A stretch of 8,675 nucleotides of DNA from Desulfobacula sp. (lineage in GTDB: Bacteria; Desulfobacterota; Desulfobacteria; Desulfobacterales; Desulfobacteraceae): positions 1-8,675 of the forward strand of contig JAGLNZ010000405.1 in the NCBI GenBank assembly GCA_023139225.1. The letters run 5' to 3'. The notes beneath the pieces are model-generated. The model was not told the origin of the DNA, did not search any database, and saw only the letters and a list, made by a program, of their open reading frames with translations. This document shows, one piece after another, positions 6,294 to 8,675 of the stretch (within the stretch, counting starts at the first letter, position 1; every line of letters begins with the position of its first letter). Made by a program: the position numbers and the translations under genes.

Positions 6294-6820
6294 GCTGCTT
6301 CGCTTTTAAAAAATACAGATAATTCAACATTTAATTTCACCTTGTTCTGATTATCTTTTGTCCTGATCAGACTCGGAGAATTAAAAAAACTAAGCCCGGG
6401 CAGATTCTGAATATCTGAAATCAATTTTTTAATTTGAATATAACTGCCGGTAACAATAATGTTAGTATTGTATTTTAATAAATCAGGCTGCTTGATTTTT
6501 TCAGGCTTAAAAATCAGGCTGTCTTCAACAAAAAGATGGTTTTTATCTATGAGTGCCATAATTTCAGCTGCAAATTCCGTTAATAAAAATTCACCAGGAA
6601 TCTTACGAATAATCTTATTAATATCATCCTGCTCTGTAAATATATGGTGCGCAGGTTTTTTGTCAGGGTCCAGGTAACTGCCGCTTCTTGCAACTGCAAC
6701 CACCTTCTGGAGAATGGAAATCTTTTTGCTCTGTTCATTTACAAGATAAATTTTTGCAACCATGTTAAAAATTATGGCAATAAAACAGACAAATACAATA
6801 ATTTTATATTTTTTGATCAT
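6290..6820 (-). CDS. PilO/GspM-like inner-membrane alignment protein
   Basis: This 176-residue bitopic protein has a single membrane helix at about 6-27 and a short periplasmic helical stretch (28-45). Its folded region (about 75-173) has the order expected for the ferredoxin-like PilO/GspM domain: FLLTEFAAEIMALIDKNHL, an edge strand NTNIIVTGSYIQIKKLISDI, then LPGLSFFNSPSLI and KVKLNVELSVFF. The sequence 'V.GSY..I..LI..I..LPGL' is the most PilO-like part. In type IV pilus systems PilO forms heterodimers with PilN through this domain and holds PilP. The gene overlaps the pilN-like gene by 17 bases and the next gene by 4 (ATGA), with no strong ribosome binding site, which fits coupled, stoichiometric translation. 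Similarity is weak as usual for this family, so gene order carries much of the call. Confidence 0.82.
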   Translation of the reverse strand: MIKKYKIIVFVCFIAIIFNMVAKIYLVNEQSKKISILQKVVAVARSGSYLDPDKKPAHHIFTEQDDINKIIRKIPGEFLLTEFAAEIMALIDKNHLFVEDSLIFKPEKIKQPDLLKYNTNIIVTGSYIQIKKLISDIQNLPGLSFFNSPSLIRTKDNQNKVKLNVELSVFFKSEAA

Positions 6821-7364
6821 TTTCTAAAGATATCCACCTGGCCGTCAATTCAAAAATAATTCTTTTATCTTCTTTAAACTCTTCCCTGGACAATTCAATA
6901 TGAAATCTTTTTGATTCGTCCAAGCCAACTATAAATCTATATACCGAACCCACATGTTTTGATTCTCCCTTGATCATCACAATTTTGAGATTATCAGAAA
7001 AGATAAGCTCATTAATATCTATTTTATCAGGTTTAACCCTTTCAATTTCAGTTAATACCATGGGCAACGGGAACATATTTTTTTTAATAATAGTGCTCAG
7101 ATAATTCAGATCCTCTTTTATTTTTTCATGTTCCTTTTTATCAGTAATCATCTCGGGGGAGGCTATTTTTTTTTGCGCAGACCGACGGTTGATTTCTTTG
7201 AGCCTGGACTCATACGTTTTTATTACTTTTGTGTTTGCATAATAATCATAAATAGTTACCAGAGTGATTCCAAGGGTTGCAAATACAAATATGGCAACAA
7301 GGCCCAGGGATACTTTGCCCCAAATATTTTTTTTAACAACCAGATTTATAGTTACAGGTTTCAT
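6804..7364 (-). CDS. PilN/GspL-C-terminal-like inner-membrane protein
   Basis: This 186-residue protein has a cytoplasmic N-terminus MKPVTINLVV; the INL at 6-8 matches the conserved PilN tail that docks into a groove of PilM. One membrane helix follows (about 18-39), then a charged coiled-coil segment (about 45-98) and a ferredoxin-like domain (about 98-180) with PLPMVLTEIERVKPDKIDINEL and LKIVMIKGESKHVGSVYRFI. PilN bridges cytoplasmic PilM and the periplasmic PilO/PilP complex. The ATG lies 11 bases after the pilM stop. The sequence AGGAAG overlaps that stop codon and sits about 7 bases before the ATG, giving a good ribosome binding site. The 3' end overlaps the pilO-like gene by 17 bases. 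Order and the INL motif make the assignment fairly secure despite low sequence conservation in the family. Confidence 0.86.
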   Translation of the reverse strand: MKPVTINLVVKKNIWGKVSLGLVAIFVFATLGITLVTIYDYYANTKVIKTYESRLKEINRRSAQKKIASPEMITDKKEHEKIKEDLNYLSTIIKKNMFPLPMVLTEIERVKPDKIDINELIFSDNLKIVMIKGESKHVGSVYRFIVGLDESKRFHIELSREEFKEDKRIIFELTARWISLENDQKI

Positions 7365-7375
7365 ATAGATGCTTC

Positions 7376-8368
7376 CTATAAACCCTGAGCTGCACCTAAA
7401 GCAGTCGTATAAAAAGGCAACGGGTTATTTTTAAAATTTATCTTAAATCTTTTATCAAATTCAATAAGCTGTCTTTCATCAATAATAGTACAGTCGATTT
7501 GTTTTCCATCCTGTAATATATGCTCCACCAACATATCTGAGTTAATATGAGAATCAAGATGGCTTACATCCTGTAATATATGTTCCATAAGCATATCTGA
7601 TTTAATATGAGAAGCAATAAAAAACTTTTCGATCTCAAGATCCGGATTTTCACTGTTATAATACTGCATCAGCAAATCAACATCATTGATTGCACTGCCA
7701 CTATCATTGCCTAACAAACCCTTTTTAATCATTTTATAAAAAACCGGAATGCTGTCTGAAAAAACAAAAATGTTTAAAAAATCATCAAACAACCCGAGAT
7801 ATGCCACATTGCCCTTTTCAGGAAGACTTTTAGAATAAAAATTAAATTGGGCCAACCCGGCAGGCCCAATCACTACAGGTGAAACACCAATATTTTTAAA
7901 AACCTCCTCGTATTGAGCCATGACCTTTTTCAGCCCCAAAGCGATTAGAAAAACATGGTTGTTTTCTGAATTTTTTCCCATATTATCCCAGGAAATCCTT
8001 AGGTCTTCAACCGGAAGGCCCAATGAGCTTGAAATATTCCATAAGACCATTTCATTGATCTCTTGCTGCTCTTTGGGCAGTTCTTTGAATTTTCTGATAA
8101 GAACTTTAACAGAAGAATCCGGTAAGGCAACACTGATTTTTTTCAGGTTCATATCATGACAGATTTTTTTCAGGCAATCCTGTAATGTCCCTGAATTAGC
8201 GATATTTTCTCTCTTAAAGGAAGGTTTAATGGTTTCCGGCAAAATTTTTACATCAGACAATTTCTGAATAGAAATTTTTTCTCCTTTTTTCAAAATTAAA
8301 GCAGAGGTGATTTTATCAGATGAAATCTCAATTCCGGCTTTTAATCTTTGAATAGGAAAAAAATTCAT
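7376..8368 (-). CDS. PilM/MshI-like actin-fold protein with an internal duplication
   Basis: This cytoplasmic protein has 330 residues from ATG 8368. A TTG at 8404 would add 12 residues, but the family normally begins just before the first strand, and GGAGA sits 10 bases upstream of ATG 8368. The first phosphate-loop region reads AGIEISSDKITSALI (11-25), as in PilM. The central part has VALPDSSVKVLIRKFKELP and EMVLWNISSSLGLP, also family-like, and the end reads PFYTTALGAAQGL. The second phosphate motif, usually D-x-G, is degenerate: YLGLFDDFLNIFVF (190-203). Residues 253-267 and 273-287 are a near-perfect repeat (SHIKSDMLMEHILQD and SHINSDMLVEHILQD), inserted in the second half of the protein. 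PilM binds the PilN tail and forms the cytoplasmic ring near the assembly ATPase. It is the first gene of the operon. Confidence 0.87.
   Translation of the reverse strand: MNFFPIQRLKAGIEISSDKITSALILKKGEKISIQKLSDVKILPETIKPSFKRENIANSGTLQDCLKKICHDMNLKKISVALPDSSVKVLIRKFKELPKEQQEINEMVLWNISSSLGLPVEDLRISWDNMGKNSENNHVFLIALGLKKVMAQYEEVFKNIGVSPVVIGPAGLAQFNFYSKSLPEKGNVAYLGLFDDFLNIFVFSDSIPVFYKMIKKGLLGNDSGSAINDVDLLMQYYNSENPDLEIEKFFIASHIKSDMLMEHILQDVSHLDSHINSDMLVEHILQDGKQIDCTIIDERQLIEFDKRFKINFKNNPLPFYTTALGAAQGL
7507..7613 (-). repeat. In-frame 60-bp tandem duplication inside the pilM-like gene
   Basis: Plus-strand positions 7507-7553 and 7567-7613 match at 42 of 47 bases by my count, with a period of exactly 60 bases. 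The duplication adds 20 codons and keeps the frame, producing two copies of SHI[K/N]SDML[M/V]EHILQD. Differences between copies show it is not an assembly artefact of identical sequence, and that it has existed long enough to diverge slightly. Confidence 0.93.
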
Positions 8369-8460
8369 TTCTCTAATGTCTCCATTAAGTCTAACACGCA
8401 GCAATTATGGTCTTTTCGTCTTAACATCCAAATTTTTATGCAATTTTAATACCCATGTGT

Positions 8461-8489
8461 ATGATAAAATATAATATTTTAAAACTCAA
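8461..8489 (-). promoter_or_regulatory. Candidate sigma70-type promoter of the operon
   Basis: On the minus strand TTGAGT (8489-8484, 4 of 6 matches to TTGACA) and TATCAT (8466-8461, 5 of 6 matches to TATAAT) are separated by exactly 17 bases. Transcription would start near 8454, leaving a leader of about 86 bases before the pilM ATG. The area is AT-rich, so chance matches are possible, but the spacing and position are right for the start of an eleven-gene operon. Confidence 0.45.
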
Positions 8490-8594
8490 CCCAAACAAAG
8501 AACTTGCATAATCCGTTGTAACACGAGATGACAGGTTAAAGCAGTGCCGATTTATATCTGTGCTGTTACCAGGCACTATATCCAAGCTACTGGA

Positions 8595-8620
8595 ATTTTG
8601 TCATGGTCATGACGCAAAAT
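8595..8620. promoter_or_regulatory. Operator-like imperfect palindrome upstream of the operon
   Basis: The core GTCATG-GT-CATGAC at 8600-8613 has perfect 6-base arms. The outer arms ATTTTG and CAAAAT are also complementary, offset by two extra bases on the right side. It is about 105 bases upstream of the -35 candidate, a distance more like an activator site than a repressor site. The binding protein is unknown. Confidence 0.3.
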
Positions 8621-8675
8621 TGACCTTAACCACGGGAAAATGTCATTCCTTTCTTTGCATGCTGTTTGACACATT

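Larger units (their letters stand above)
8369..8675. other. Upstream non-coding region with two dyad sequences
   Basis: I find no supported gene in these 307 bases. Besides the promoter candidate they hold an inverted repeat GTCATG-GT-CATGAC at 8600-8613, flanked by ATTTTG and CAAAAT so that the imperfect dyad spans 8595-8620. A second pair, AGTGCC (8543-8548) and GGCACT (8572-8577), has a 23-base loop that holds part of a smaller bulged hairpin GTGCTG-TTAC-CAGGCAC (8560-8576). No T-run follows either in a position typical of an intrinsic terminator. They could be operator or activator sites, or remnants at the end of the gene beyond the edge. Confidence 0.4.

Noticed and set aside
8369..8404. 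TTG start at 8404 for the pilM-like gene
   Set aside because: The extra 12 residues do not resemble the family N-terminus, and the ATG at 8368 has GGAGA upstream and starts just before the first conserved strand.
8439..8455. Sigma54 promoter as the main promoter of the operon
   Set aside because: Only the GG and TTGCA elements with correct spacing match; the rest of the -24 element does not, in an AT-rich region. The sigma70-type site next to it is better, so this is kept only as a note.
8543..8577. Intrinsic terminator in the upstream region
   Set aside because: The AGTGCC/GGCACT stem has a 23-base loop, the inner hairpin has a bulge, and no T-run follows on either strand.
8576..8674. Open stretch on the minus strand ending at TAG 8578-8576, possibly the 3' end of an upstream gene
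   Set aside because: Only 32 sense codons are visible, the composition does not resemble a known domain, and other frames in the same stretch are nearly as open. It cannot be told from chance.
1..8675. CRISPR arrays, tRNA or rRNA genes, insertion sequences
   Set aside because: I saw no direct repeats with regular spacers, no cloverleaf with CCA-type end, no rRNA-like stretch and no transposase reading frame. The only repeats noticed are the two short coding duplications listed.

Overview
The window is AT-rich and every supported gene lies on the minus strand, so it reads from high to low coordinates. Gene content suggests a Gram-negative (diderm) bacterium: a secretin, PilMNOP-type alignment proteins, two probable lipoproteins and prepilin-like proteins. 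The style (AT-rich, GspG-like pseudopilin trio, TPR-secretin, stand-alone GAF protein) resembles Desulfobacterota such as Desulfobacterales. That placement is an inference from general familiarity, not a search result.

Layout, in transcription order. Positions 8675-8369 hold no supported gene, but contain a good sigma70-type promoter candidate (-35 at 8484-8489, -10 at 8461-8466, 17-bp spacer) and two dyads further upstream. Then come eleven tightly packed genes: pilM-like (8368-7376), pilN-like (7364-6804), pilO-like (6820-6290), pilP/gspC-like (6293-5712), a large secretin (5719-3581), three pseudopilins (3591-3133, 3131-2757, 2767-2297), a small exported coiled-coil protein (2300-1989), a membrane-anchored calcineurin-like phosphoesterase (1980-1168) and a lipoprotein with a carbohydrate-binding-like sandwich (1164-601). 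Every junction is an overlap of 4 to 17 bases or a gap of 1 to 11 bases, so this is almost certainly one operon. After a 104-base gap (600-497) a GAF-domain protein starts at 496 and runs off the left edge.

How they fit together: the PilM/N/O/P-like proteins would form the cytoplasmic-to-periplasmic alignment complex of a type IV pilus or type II secretion-like machine. The secretin would form the outer-membrane channel, and the three pseudopilins the fibre or its tip. The assembly ATPase (PilB/GspE), platform protein (PilC/GspF) and prepilin peptidase are not in the window and must be encoded elsewhere. The last three operon genes are all predicted to be exported or membrane-anchored and could be accessories or substrates of the machine.

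Most unusual points: the secretin is a fusion of probable lipoprotein signal, TPR array, secretin and C-terminal SPOR domain. The phosphoesterase has changed metal-2 and catalytic residues and carries a CxxCH motif. pilM carries an in-frame 60-bp tandem duplication. One pseudopilin lacks the Glu5 of the prepilin motif.
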